Part shown: positions 6,967 to 15,081 of the stretch, in pieces
How the letters are laid out: each line of letters opens with the position of its first letter
How positions within the stretch are numbered: position 1 is the stretch's first letter
Source: an uncultured Alphaproteobacteria bacterium
GTDB lineage: Bacteria; Pseudomonadota; Alphaproteobacteria; RF32; CAG-239
Direction of reading: 5' to 3'
Length of the DNA stretch: 20,821 nucleotides
NCBI GenBank assembly: GCA_900553115.1
Contig: USCF01000002.1
Span: 1-20,821 of the forward strand
Program-made: the position numbers and the translations under genes
The notes under the pieces: model-generated
The model's database searches: none
Seen by the model: only the letters and a program-made list of their open reading frames with translations
What the model was told of the DNA's origin: nothing

Positions 6967-7557
6967 ATGATAGAAATGCTGGGAGTGTTGGCTATCATTG
7001 CTGTGTTGAGTGTCGGCGGAATTGCCGGTTATTCCAAAGCAATGTCTAGTTTCAAACATAATAAATGGTTGTATCAGATAGAAACACTGATTTTCAATAT
7101 TAAAGATGCTTATAAGTTTCAGGGACAATATGGTAAAGGTTCGGAAAATTTATTATCAACAATGAAAGCCATCGGAGCTGTCCCAAATGATATGTTAGAC
7201 GCATACGATAGAGATTTGTTTGGTAATAGAGTGTCTATTTCTATGCGGCCGTGGAGCACATATACCAGAATGAATCTCAAATTTCAAATGGTTGCCAATG
7301 ATGAGGCGGTGCAAAATTGCCACGATTTATTGCATTTGGTCACCACGTATTCAAATTATATTTGGGTTGTAGGTGTTTGTGCCGGAAATAATTGTGATAA
7401 ACCATATTTTTATAGGATATGCGGTAAAATTGCTCCTGAAAATTATATACCGATTGATAGATGTCGTGAATATAATTTGGCTGATGTGATGACGGCATGC
7501 AAAATTTGCGCAAAGCAATCATGCACAGCTTTGGTTTTATTTGATAACAATACCTGA
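6967..7557 (+). CDS. Type IV pilin-like protein, leader out of frame (possibly a pseudogene)
   Basis: The body of a type IV pilin or pseudopilin. The N-terminal methylation-type helix MIEMLGVLAIIAVLSVGG is preceded in frame by GGG CGT TCT, giving the cleavage motif G|RSMIE with Glu at mature position +5. The remaining 165 residues form the globular domain, with eight or more Cys, including CAGNNCDKPYFYRIC and CKICAKQSC. The start given is the first ATG in frame, but it removes the cleavage site. Upstream in this frame a TGA at 6937 leaves only ATT 6943 as a rare possible start, with GAGAG at 6931-6935. The gene with a good ribosome site (6810) is in another frame. So it is frameshifted, recoded or initiated unusually. 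It shares the helix with the pilin pair at 18158-19580 but has an unrelated C-terminal domain. It ends four bases from the convergent GT5 gene. Confidence 0.6.
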   Translation: MIEMLGVLAIIAVLSVGGIAGYSKAMSSFKHNKWLYQIETLIFNIKDAYKFQGQYGKGSENLLSTMKAIGAVPNDMLDAYDRDLFGNRVSISMRPWSTYTRMNLKFQMVANDEAVQNCHDLLHLVTTYSNYIWVVGVCAGNNCDKPYFYRICGKIAPENYIPIDRCREYNLADVMTACKICAKQSCTALVLFDNNT

Positions 7558-7561
7558 GGTT

Positions 7562-9601
7562 TTATAGGCTGCCGGTATGGAAAAGTCTATCGTATTTATA
7601 AACAGAGCCGTTGGGAATGGACCAGCTGAAATCGTTTTCCATGGCGGCGCGCTGCATTTGTTGCAAGCCTTTAGGGTTGGCATAAAAACAGCGAATCGCT
7701 TTTTCCATGGTTTCAAGATAAGCGTTGATATTGTTTTTTAGGTGCTGAGCTTGCAGATTTGGACCATAAACTCGGTTTCCGTCGGCAAAAAACACTTCTG
7801 TTCTAAAACCATCAACACCGTCTTGAATAGTGTCAACCAAACCGCCGGTAGAGGTGGCTATTGGCAGGCTGCCTTTGGCCATGGCTTCCATTTGCGTTAG
7901 TCCGCAAGGTTCAAAGTAAGACGGCATCAAATAAAAATCGGCGGCCATTTGCACGGAGTAGGCAAATTGGTCATTATAGCCGTGAAACACAAAAATGCGT
8001 TTAGCAAAATCACGATAGATTTGTTTGGTGTTATCTTTTAGAGCCATTAAATCATGAAATAAATCTTTGTTACCGGCTCCGCCTAATACAAAAATTGGAA
8101 AATTCTGCGGTGAGTTTTTGTATTTGTTAGATATGCGCAGAATGGCGTTTAGCGCAATGTCATAGCCTTTTTGTTCAACTAAACGGCTGGTCATGCAGAT
8201 AAAAGGTATATTTTCAGCCTCATGCACGATTGATGAAATGTCATCAAACTTATAAGTGTCAATCATTGGAATAACTTTTTGACGATAGTTTTCATCAGTG
8301 GCCAAACGTGAGAGCAGTTTTATACATTCTTTTTTATTATGTAATTTGTTTTGAATAGAATGTTCGTTATAAACTCTAAATTGAGTGTCGCCAAAATATT
8401 TGTTAATCATTTCAATTTTTTGAGCATTAGGCGAAATCAATTTTTTTTCATAACCATTGACAATACCAAAAAAAGTTCGGCAATTTTTACGTATTTTCAA
8501 AATGTCACGAAAATCAAAGCCAAAGCTTTTTTCTCGCGATACTTCTTCCATATAATTTTTGGAAACGGTGATAATTCTGTCGGCAAGATGCATGTTGCAG
8601 GAGGCTTGGTTATAGGTGTCGCCAACCAGCAAAGTATTAGAAGTGCGAGGGTTGCTGTTTTTTACGGCTTTGGCGTTTTTTAGCACCAAGCTTGCCAAAT
8701 CCTCATAAAGTGAGTTCAAAATTTTTGAAGTGTTGTTGTAGTCCCAACCTTGGTATCCCATGTGGTGAGCGATATGAATGATTGGAATATCTTTTAATAA
8801 ATCGGCAATAGCCGAGGATAGGCGTCCGGCATAGACTTTGGCTAAAGTCAGATACTTTGTCAGGCCGGATATTGCGCCGCTGTGCCAATCGTTGGCAATA
8901 AGCAGGTTAGGCATAGCAATGTTGTTTATTTGCTGCAAAGCAATGTTTTCTAACAGGCAATAGACGGTTTTGGATAAAAATGCAAAACGTTCAACTTCAT
9001 TAACGTGCAAATTGTTTAGCACATAGCAGCCGCCTTGTCCGGAAGGATTTTCCGGCGCCGGATTGATGGAAAAGAATCTGGTGTTTTGCAAAAATAAGTA
9101 TTTTGCACCGTTTAATTCTCCCAAATAAACTTCAACTTTAAAATGGCAAAAACGATTGCGGCTGCCCATAAACGGTACTTTAACGGTGCAGAGTTTTTTT
9201 ACTCGCACATGTTTCCCTTCGGCTCCTGTGTAGATGTCATTTTCAAGAGTGCATTTTTTGCGTCCGGTGTTGCCTAAATACATTGGAGTTATGATAACGA
9301 TGTCGCTTTTTTTATCTGCAAACACGGTGTTATAATTTTCTGGTAACTCGGAGGCAACCATTCCCAAACCGCCGCATTTCATAAAAGTTGCGGTTTCTGC
9401 GGTTATCATCCAAGCGTGTATTTGTTCATTTTGCGGCCAGCATTTATCGGTCAGACACTGCTTTTTAGCCATATTTTGCATTTGTATCAGTATGGGATCA
9501 TGCTGAACGTTGAAATTTATGGTGAATTTTCTTTTATTAAAATTTGTCGGTAAAAAAGCAAATTTTTTATTTTGAACAGAGCCGAGATTCAATAGTGACA
9601 T
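7562..9601 (-). CDS. GT5-type glycogen/starch synthase-like glycosyltransferase
   Basis: A GT-B glycosyltransferase with glycogen/starch synthase (GT5) features, expected to add glucose from ADP- or UDP-glucose to an alpha-glucan. The N-terminal lobe has the sugar-nucleotide loop KCGGLG at 75-80 (KxGGL type), LIANDWHSG at 234-242 and IIHIAHHMGYQGWD at 274-287. The C-terminal lobe has TSRLVEQKG at 471-479, FVLGGAG at 504-510, SYFEPCGLTQ at 561-570 with the conserved acidic E564, and STGGL at 594-598. It is 679 residues, about 200 longer than typical GlgA; extra sequence lies at the N-terminus, at about 290-345 and at 390-460. I chose ATG 9601 (GGGAAG about 8 bases upstream) over an in-frame GTG at 9634, which lacks a ribosome site and lies in a palindrome. 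No other glycogen genes are nearby, so the true acceptor is uncertain. Confidence 0.85.
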   Translation of the reverse strand: MSLLNLGSVQNKKFAFLPTNFNKRKFTINFNVQHDPILIQMQNMAKKQCLTDKCWPQNEQIHAWMITAETATFMKCGGLGMVASELPENYNTVFADKKSDIVIITPMYLGNTGRKKCTLENDIYTGAEGKHVRVKKLCTVKVPFMGSRNRFCHFKVEVYLGELNGAKYLFLQNTRFFSINPAPENPSGQGGCYVLNNLHVNEVERFAFLSKTVYCLLENIALQQINNIAMPNLLIANDWHSGAISGLTKYLTLAKVYAGRLSSAIADLLKDIPIIHIAHHMGYQGWDYNNTSKILNSLYEDLASLVLKNAKAVKNSNPRTSNTLLVGDTYNQASCNMHLADRIITVSKNYMEEVSREKSFGFDFRDILKIRKNCRTFFGIVNGYEKKLISPNAQKIEMINKYFGDTQFRVYNEHSIQNKLHNKKECIKLLSRLATDENYRQKVIPMIDTYKFDDISSIVHEAENIPFICMTSRLVEQKGYDIALNAILRISNKYKNSPQNFPIFVLGGAGNKDLFHDLMALKDNTKQIYRDFAKRIFVFHGYNDQFAYSVQMAADFYLMPSYFEPCGLTQMEAMAKGSLPIATSTGGLVDTIQDGVDGFRTEVFFADGNRVYGPNLQAQHLKNNINAYLETMEKAIRCFYANPKGLQQMQRAAMENDFSWSIPNGSVYKYDRLFHTGSL

Positions 9602-9622
9602 TACAATAACTTCCCAAACATA

Positions 9623-9639
9623 ATACAGTTGCACTGTAT
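9623..9639. promoter_or_regulatory. 17-bp palindrome, candidate operator for the GT5 gene
   Basis: ATACAGT-TGC-ACTGTAT is a perfect inverted repeat with 7-base arms and a 3-base centre. It covers the likely -10 box of the minus-strand GT5 gene, the position where a dimeric repressor would block transcription. The regulator is not identifiable from the sequence. Confidence 0.45.
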
Positions 9640-9661
9640 CATTAAAAAATCAAACCTTCAA
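9633..9661 (-). promoter_or_regulatory. Putative promoter of the GT5 gene
   Basis: On the minus strand TTGAAG (9661-9656), a 17-base spacer and TACAGT (9638-9633) form a sigma-70-like pair. The -10 lies inside the 17-bp palindrome. Both boxes match four of six consensus bases. Confidence 0.35.
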
Positions 9662-9685
9662 CAGAAAAAGAACTTACTCTCTTGA

Positions 9686-9716
9686 CTTGTTTATGATTAA
9701 CCACTAAGTTCTATAT
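9686..9716 (+). promoter_or_regulatory. Putative heat-shock-like promoter of grpE
   Basis: CTTGTT (9686-9691) and TCTATAT (9710-9716) are 18 bases apart, roughly matching the alphaproteobacterial RpoH pattern CTTG...CYTATNT. A second CTTGAC sits five bases upstream. Control by RpoH is expected for grpE, but the spacing is not exact. Confidence 0.4.
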
Positions 9717-9752
9717 AGATATCTTTCAGAAAGAATTAAAGAGGAAACTATA

Positions 9753-10337
9753 ATGACTGATAAAAAAGAAAAAATGTCGGCTGAAATTGAAAATGAAGAA
9801 AAACAAACTCAAGCCGCAGAAGATTCTGAAAATGTGCAAAACTCTGAATGTAAAGATGAGTTGAGCCAGCTTAAAGAAGAAAACCAAAAGCTAAAAGATT
9901 CTTTTTTGCGCGCATATGCCGAGGCTGAAAATACTAAAAAACGCTGCCAGCAGGAAATTGAAAAAAATTCTAAATTTGCCATTTCTTCTTTTGCTAAAGA
10001 ATTGTTGGGCGTTGCCGACAATTTGCAACGCGCGTTGAGTGCTGTTGACGATGAAACAAAATCAAAATGCGAAGCCTTTATTAAAGGTGTTGAACTTACG
10101 CAAAATGAACTAACCAAAGTTTTTGGTAAGTTCGGCATCAAAAAACTTGAAAGCTTGAATAAGGTTTTTGACCCAAATTTTGAGCGCGTAGTGCAAGAAA
10201 TTGAAGATAAGGAAAAACCAGCCGGCACAATTATTGCCGAACTGCAATCCGGTTATACGCTAAACGATCGTATTTTGCGCGAGGCTATGGTTGTGGTGAC
10301 CAAAGGCGGCGAACAAGCTCTAAAAAATGAAAAATAA
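9753..10337 (+). CDS. grpE: Nucleotide exchange factor GrpE
   Basis: The ADP/ATP exchange factor for the DnaK chaperone. At 194 residues it is standard length. It has an acidic disordered N-terminus (about 1-35), a long coiled coil (about 36-95) containing the family pattern FLRAYAEAENTKKRCQQE, and a C-terminal beta domain with FDPNFERVVQE and the LQSGYTLNDRILREAMVVV signature. ATG 9753 is preceded by AGAGGAAA. It stands alone as a transcription unit, with its own promoter candidate and a strong terminator; dnaK and dnaJ are not in the window. Identification is secure. Confidence 0.97.
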   Translation: MTDKKEKMSAEIENEEKQTQAAEDSENVQNSECKDELSQLKEENQKLKDSFLRAYAEAENTKKRCQQEIEKNSKFAISSFAKELLGVADNLQRALSAVDDETKSKCEAFIKGVELTQNELTKVFGKFGIKKLESLNKVFDPNFERVVQEIEDKEKPAGTIIAELQSGYTLNDRILREAMVVVTKGGEQALKNEK

Positions 10338-10358
10338 AATGTAAATCTGCAAATTAAG

Positions 10359-10387
10359 AAAAGTCCGCTTAGTTTGCGGACTTTTTT
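10359..10387 (+). terminator. Intrinsic terminator after grpE
   Basis: AAAAGTCCGC (10359-10368) and GCGGACTTTT (10376-10385) form a perfect 10-bp stem with a 7-base loop, followed by a T-run. It isolates grpE from the lpt operon. Confidence 0.9.
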
Positions 10388-10389
10388 GT

Positions 10390-10416
10390 TTGACGTAGCA
10401 AAATAAATGGTATATC
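10390..10416 (+). promoter_or_regulatory. Putative promoter of the lptF-lptD-surA-ksgA operon
   Basis: TTGACG at 10390-10395 is a good -35. TATATC at 10411-10416 is the best -10 nearby, with a short 15-base spacer; TATCTG two bases later would give 17 with a poorer match. It lies directly after the grpE terminator and about 50 bases before lptF. Confidence 0.4.
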
Positions 10417-10465
10417 TGATAAAATGTTATTTTATTCTAGAAAAATAGCGTTATAGTTTTAGACG

Positions 10466-11593
10466 ATGAAAATATTGAACGTTTATATTTTTAAGCAGAT
10501 TTTTATTGGTTTTCTGCTGGTTTGTTTCTCTCTGCTGGCCATGCTATGGCTGACGCAGTCGCTTCGTTTTGTGGAAATGGTGACAAGACAAGGTTTGCCC
10601 GTTTATTTGTTTGCCGAAATGACATCTTTGTTAATGCCAAGAATTTTTAACATATTATCTCCGGTGGCGGCGTTTGTGACGGTGCTGTTTGTTTATAACC
10701 GCTTGATTGCCGATAGAGAATTGGTGGTGATGCAGTCGGCGGGAATTAGCCCGTGGCAAAACTCAAAAGCCGCGGTTTTTCTGGGTATTTTAATGGCGCT
10801 GTTTAATGTTTTTGTTATGAACTGGGGGATACCTTGGTCCGAATCCAAGTTTCGCGATTTGGAATGGCGGGTTAAAAATAATTTGACGCAGATGGTTTTT
10901 CGCGAAGGTGAGTTTACATCTTTGAAAAACGGAATTACGGTGTTTATTGATAAACACGAAGATGACGGCTCGGTCAGCGGGATTTTTGTCAGCGATGAAA
11001 GCAACCCAAATCTCAAAGTAACGCTAACAGCTGAAAAAGGAAGAATTATTCAAACCGAAAAAGGTCCGAGAATCCTGTTTATTAACGGCGTTCGCCAAGA
11101 AATGAATACTAAAGATTATAAATTCAGCACATTGTCTTTTTCTCGCTATTCCGCTGAATTTAACAATATGGAAAGTAGAAAGAAAAAAGATCAAACAGTG
11201 CGTGAAAAGTCAGTTTTTGAGTTGTTGCAATCAGGTCGCGACAATACATTGGACGATCATACGCAACGTAAAAATATTGTAGAAGGCAATAGGCGTGTTT
11301 TGTATCCGCTGTATAATCTGCTGTTTGCTTTGTTGGCTTGTGTTGGTTTGCTGGTTGGTAATTTTAATCGCCGCGGTCAGACTAAAATCATCACGGTCGA
11401 GGTTTTGAGTATGATTATTATTTTAGGCGGCGATTTGGCGTTTACAAACTTGGCCGGACGTTCGTTGATGTTTTTGCCATTGTTGTATTTAAATTGCCTG
11501 CTGCCGTTGTTTATTTGTTTTTATTTGCTGTTTTTTTATAATCCGTTTTACTTCCGCCGTTTTAAAATAAAGGAGCGTCAAAATGAAAATTAA
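10466..11593 (+). CDS. lptF: LPS export ABC transporter permease LptF (YjgP/YjgQ family)
   Basis: A membrane permease of the LptB2FGC complex that extracts LPS from the inner membrane. The 375-residue chain has the family layout: membrane helices at about 10-30, 55-80 and 100-120 with the conserved LRFVEMVTRQGLP and ERELVVMQSAG-like (DRELVVMQSAGISPW) coupling segment, a periplasmic beta-jellyroll domain at about 130-245, and three C-terminal helices from about 275. The N-terminal MKILNVYIFKQIFIGFL opening favours LptF over LptG. Its partner gene lptG normally follows directly but is absent; lptD overlaps the 3' end by 11 bases instead. The start has only a weak ribosome site. Confidence 0.88.
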   Translation: MKILNVYIFKQIFIGFLLVCFSLLAMLWLTQSLRFVEMVTRQGLPVYLFAEMTSLLMPRIFNILSPVAAFVTVLFVYNRLIADRELVVMQSAGISPWQNSKAAVFLGILMALFNVFVMNWGIPWSESKFRDLEWRVKNNLTQMVFREGEFTSLKNGITVFIDKHEDDGSVSGIFVSDESNPNLKVTLTAEKGRIIQTEKGPRILFINGVRQEMNTKDYKFSTLSFSRYSAEFNNMESRKKKDQTVREKSVFELLQSGRDNTLDDHTQRKNIVEGNRRVLYPLYNLLFALLACVGLLVGNFNRRGQTKIITVEVLSMIIILGGDLAFTNLAGRSLMFLPLLYLNCLLPLFICFYLLFFYNPFYFRRFKIKERQNEN

Positions 11594-13859
11594 CCGTTTT
11601 GTTGCCGCCGGTTCACAGATTTTATTATTGATGCTTTGCAGTAATGCCGCTTATGCAGTGAGCGAAGCCGGTGAAATTCAGCGCAAAGAACAAAAATCTC
11701 CGCACGCGGATATGAATGTGGCGCATAATATTACAAATATAGAATTTACAGGCGATAGTAATTTGGAAGGCAATGAAGCTATAGATTTTAGCGCCGATGA
11801 ACTTACTAATGATGAAACCACCGGTCTGATTACAGCCAAAGGTGATGTTGAAATACTTTATAATAAAATGCGCTTAAAAACAGATACATTGGTGTATGAT
11901 CAAAATAAAGATGAAGTAACGGCTACCGGTAATGTTAAACTTTATTCATCTGACGGTTCGATTATTTATAGCGATAAAGTATCGCTTTCTGAGCAAATGA
12001 CCGTGGGAGAAATGTATCATATTAAAGTTTTGCTCAAAGATGAATCCCATGTTTTTGCCGAAAGCTTCAAAAAGAAAAACAATCAGAAAAAACAGCTGAC
12101 TTATGCCACATATACGCCGTGCGATATGTGTGATACTCAGTCGCCGCTGTGGTCAATCAGCGCCCGCAAAGTGCAGCACGATGAAAAAAATAAAAATGTT
12201 CACTACAACGATGCAATTATAAAAATCAAAAATGTACCGATTTTTTACACTCCGTTTTTTACGCATCCAGACCCGAGTGTAAAAAGACGTTCCGGATTGC
12301 TGGCTCCGACCATGGGCAGCTCTAACTATTTGGGTGCTGTGTTTCAGCCGCGTTATTTTTGGGCGGTTGACGACCAGACAAATGTAATTATATCACCGAT
12401 TTTTTCTACTGATAAAAATGTGATTTGGGGCGGGCAGTATCAAAAATATTTTTATAGCGCCGATACTGATATTTCGGGCAGTTATTTGAAGGATAACGAT
12501 GACAACCGCCCAAAAAACAGAGGTAATTTGTTTGCCAAAGGGCGTTATGATATAAATAATTATTGGCGGATGAAGTACGATGTAAAGTACGTTACTGATT
12601 ATTTGTATCTAAAAGAACTCAGTTTGCCGTATCAAGATGATGCATGGTTGACTTCTAATGTGGCGTTTGAGCGTTTCAGCGGTCGAGATTATGCGTCGAT
12701 TGAGGCTTATTACTATAAAATTCTGAGTTACAATCTGCGGGTTAGAAATGAAAGCCAATACCATGAAATTAATGACCGTAAGCCGTTGGTCGCTCCGCTT
12801 ATAGATGTCGAAACCTATTCTGATCCAAGCTCAATCGGTTCGTATTTCAAAAATGAATTCAACAGCGCGTCGATATATCACAAAGACGGACGCCAAACTC
12901 AGCGTTTGACGGCTATCAATGCGTGGGAGCTTCCGTTTACGTCGTCTTTTGGTGAAAAATATCGTTTTGTGACTTCATTAAAATCAGATGCGTACTATAT
13001 AAATAAGTATCAATACAATGCGCAAAACACCTATAACGGAACCGTAACTAGATTCTTCCCTCAGACCGGTGTGGAATGGCGTTTGCCGTTTGTGCGGGCA
13101 AATGAGTCGTCCCGTCAGATTATTGAGCCGGTAATAGTTGGTGTGTTAGCTCCAAACGGCGGAAACAAGCAAGACAAGATTCCAAATGAAGACAGCGAAG
13201 ATGTTTATTTTGACGACACCAACGTTTTGGATCTGGATAGATACGCCGGTTATGACCGTAACGACACCGGCAGCCGTGTAAGCTATGGTTTGCGTTGGAG
13301 TTCTTATGGCGATATCATTGGCCGTACATCGGCGTTTATTGCGCAAAGTTATGAAAGAAGAAGAGATGCTAGTTTTGCCGAAAGTTTGGATAGCGAGCAT
13401 ATTTCTAATTTTAGCGATTATGTCGGACGCATCAATGCCGAACCAAATGAATATTTGAATTTGAACTATCGTTTTCGTTTGGATAGAAAATCTTTAGACG
13501 CCAAATACAGTGAATTGGGCGCCGGTGTCGGTCCGTCATTTTTGCGCGCCTACGCATCTTATATCTTTTTACAAGGAAACACTTATTACAACAAGTTGTA
13601 TTCTGAGCGTAAAGAATTATATACTTCTTTAAGCTCGGCTTTTTCGCAGTTTTGGTCTGTCAGTATCTATAATTTGCAGGACTTGACAGAAAACAGCCGC
13701 GGTTCGCTGGAGCACGGCGGCAATCTGATTTATGAAGATGAATGCTTGAAGTGGGTTACTAATATCAAAAAATATAACAGCAGTAATCCGGATTTGAAAA
13801 ATAGTTATGAGTTTGGCATTACTTTCTATTTGAAAACGATTGGTAGCTTTGGCTCATAG
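11583..13859 (+). CDS. lptD: LPS-assembly outer-membrane protein LptD
   Basis: The outer-membrane beta-barrel that inserts LPS into the outer leaflet together with LptE. It is 758 residues: a signal peptide at 1-25 (cut after NAAYA), an N-terminal OstA/LptA-like jellyroll at about 60-170 (DFSADELTNDETTGLITAKGDVE, then TATGNVKLYSSDG), then the barrel with ITFYL near the C-terminus. PCDMC (C180/C183) is the Cys pair found in many alphaproteobacterial LptD proteins; C721 is the only Cys near the C-terminus, so a long-range disulfide like that of E. coli is possible but reduced. AAGGAG (11570-11575) supports ATG 11583. It overlaps lptF by 11 bases and is followed by surA, its own chaperone. Confidence 0.93.
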   Translation: MKINRFVAAGSQILLLMLCSNAAYAVSEAGEIQRKEQKSPHADMNVAHNITNIEFTGDSNLEGNEAIDFSADELTNDETTGLITAKGDVEILYNKMRLKTDTLVYDQNKDEVTATGNVKLYSSDGSIIYSDKVSLSEQMTVGEMYHIKVLLKDESHVFAESFKKKNNQKKQLTYATYTPCDMCDTQSPLWSISARKVQHDEKNKNVHYNDAIIKIKNVPIFYTPFFTHPDPSVKRRSGLLAPTMGSSNYLGAVFQPRYFWAVDDQTNVIISPIFSTDKNVIWGGQYQKYFYSADTDISGSYLKDNDDNRPKNRGNLFAKGRYDINNYWRMKYDVKYVTDYLYLKELSLPYQDDAWLTSNVAFERFSGRDYASIEAYYYKILSYNLRVRNESQYHEINDRKPLVAPLIDVETYSDPSSIGSYFKNEFNSASIYHKDGRQTQRLTAINAWELPFTSSFGEKYRFVTSLKSDAYYINKYQYNAQNTYNGTVTRFFPQTGVEWRLPFVRANESSRQIIEPVIVGVLAPNGGNKQDKIPNEDSEDVYFDDTNVLDLDRYAGYDRNDTGSRVSYGLRWSSYGDIIGRTSAFIAQSYERRRDASFAESLDSEHISNFSDYVGRINAEPNEYLNLNYRFRLDRKSLDAKYSELGAGVGPSFLRAYASYIFLQGNTYYNKLYSERKELYTSLSSAFSQFWSVSIYNLQDLTENSRGSLEHGGNLIYEDECLKWVTNIKKYNSSNPDLKNSYEFGITFYLKTIGSFGS

Positions 13860-13881
13860 GGTTAAAGGAGAAATAAAAATA

Positions 13882-15081
13882 ATGAAAAAATTAGTTTTAT
13901 TATCAAGTTTTGTTTTATTTTTGGGTTTTACCGCTCAGGCCGAAAACATAGATTTACAAGAAATAGACAATCAGGCGCGTATGGATAGACCAAATACCAA
14001 TTCGATTATGTTTCGCCGCAACGCAGAACAATATCGCCAATTGAGCGATGAGGAAAGAGCCGATATAGCCGCCCGTCGGGAAGAGGCCAGAAAAATGCGC
14101 TTGCAGCAAGAAGAATATGCTCGCCGCCGTGCCGCAGAGGAAATGCGCCGCCGGCAAATGGAAGAAGCGCAAAAAGAGGCGGAACGTCGTCGTGCCGAGG
14201 CTTTGAAACCGATAACTTTATATGAAAATAAACTGAAAATTTATGCGTTGGTAAACGGCGAGGTGATTACCAGCAGCGATATGCAAAGCCGAATTAATGC
14301 GTTTATTTTGACAACAGGTATTCCGTATAACGCGCAAACAAAAACAATGATAATCGGAAAAGTTTTGCAGTCGGCCATTGATGAAAAGCTTAAGATTCAA
14401 GAGGCAGAAAAAAATAAGATTAAAATCAGCAAAAAAGAAATCGACAAGGCTCTGGCACAGTTTGAACAAAGCAATAATATGCAAAAAGGACAGCTTAAAA
14501 AGATTTTGACTGACGCTAAAGTGAGTATGAAAGTTTGGAGCACGCAAATAGAGGCGGATTTGGCTTGGCACAAACTGATTAATCAAAAAGGCTATAATGA
14601 ATTAAGTATTAGTGAAAATGATATCAATAAGGCTTTGGAAGAAATCAAAAAAGATCAGAAAAAGCAAAAATTTATGGTGTCGGAAATTGTGATAGACAAG
14701 AAAGACGCCAAAGACCTTAATCAGCTGGTTGAAAATTTGCGCAATGATCCGCGATTTGAGCTTTATGCCATGCAGTTTTCACAGAGCCCAAGTGCTGCCA
14801 ACGGCGGCCGCTTAGGCTGGATAGGCAAGGGCAAATTGCCGTCGGTGATTGAAACGGCCATGCTAAAACTGAAAGATGGCGATGTTTCTGACCCAATTGC
14901 CTATGGCAAAGATTTTTATATTTTAAAAATGGAAAAAATTTTCAATCCAGCGGTGGACAAGCCCGAAGTTCCGTCCCGCCAAGAGGTTAAAAGCTTTTTG
15001 GAAAATAAAAAGCTGGAAGAATATTCTAACCGCTATATCAAAAATTTGCGCAGCCGCGCTTTGATTGAAAAGAAAGTATAA
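13882..15081 (+). CDS. surA: Periplasmic chaperone/peptidyl-prolyl isomerase SurA
   Basis: A periplasmic chaperone for outer-membrane proteins such as LptD. I use ATG 13882, which gives a clean signal peptide (1-20, cut after AQA) and follows AAGGAG at 13865-13870; an in-frame ATG at 13840 lies in lptD and would spoil the signal. The 399-residue chain has, after the signal, a Glu/Arg-rich coiled coil at about 55-107, a SurA N-terminal chaperone domain at about 110-250 (INAFILTTGIPYN, LQSAIDEKLKIQEA) and one parvulin domain at about 262-355 (SPSAANGGRLGWIGKGKLP). E. coli SurA has two parvulin domains and no such coiled coil. It ends in a one-base overlap with ksgA. Confidence 0.92.
   Translation: MKKLVLLSSFVLFLGFTAQAENIDLQEIDNQARMDRPNTNSIMFRRNAEQYRQLSDEERADIAARREEARKMRLQQEEYARRRAAEEMRRRQMEEAQKEAERRRAEALKPITLYENKLKIYALVNGEVITSSDMQSRINAFILTTGIPYNAQTKTMIIGKVLQSAIDEKLKIQEAEKNKIKISKKEIDKALAQFEQSNNMQKGQLKKILTDAKVSMKVWSTQIEADLAWHKLINQKGYNELSISENDINKALEEIKKDQKKQKFMVSEIVIDKKDAKDLNQLVENLRNDPRFELYAMQFSQSPSAANGGRLGWIGKGKLPSVIETAMLKLKDGDVSDPIAYGKDFYILKMEKIFNPAVDKPEVPSRQEVKSFLENKKLEEYSNRYIKNLRSRALIEKKV

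Noticed and set aside
6600..7557. Retron (structured RNA with long end-pairing followed by a gene)
   Set aside because: The downstream gene has no reverse transcriptase motif such as YADD; it is a pilin-like protein.
9602..9634. GTG start 33 bases upstream for the GT5 gene
   Set aside because: It lies in the palindrome over the likely -10 box and has no ribosome site, whereas ATG 9601 has GGGAAG in place.
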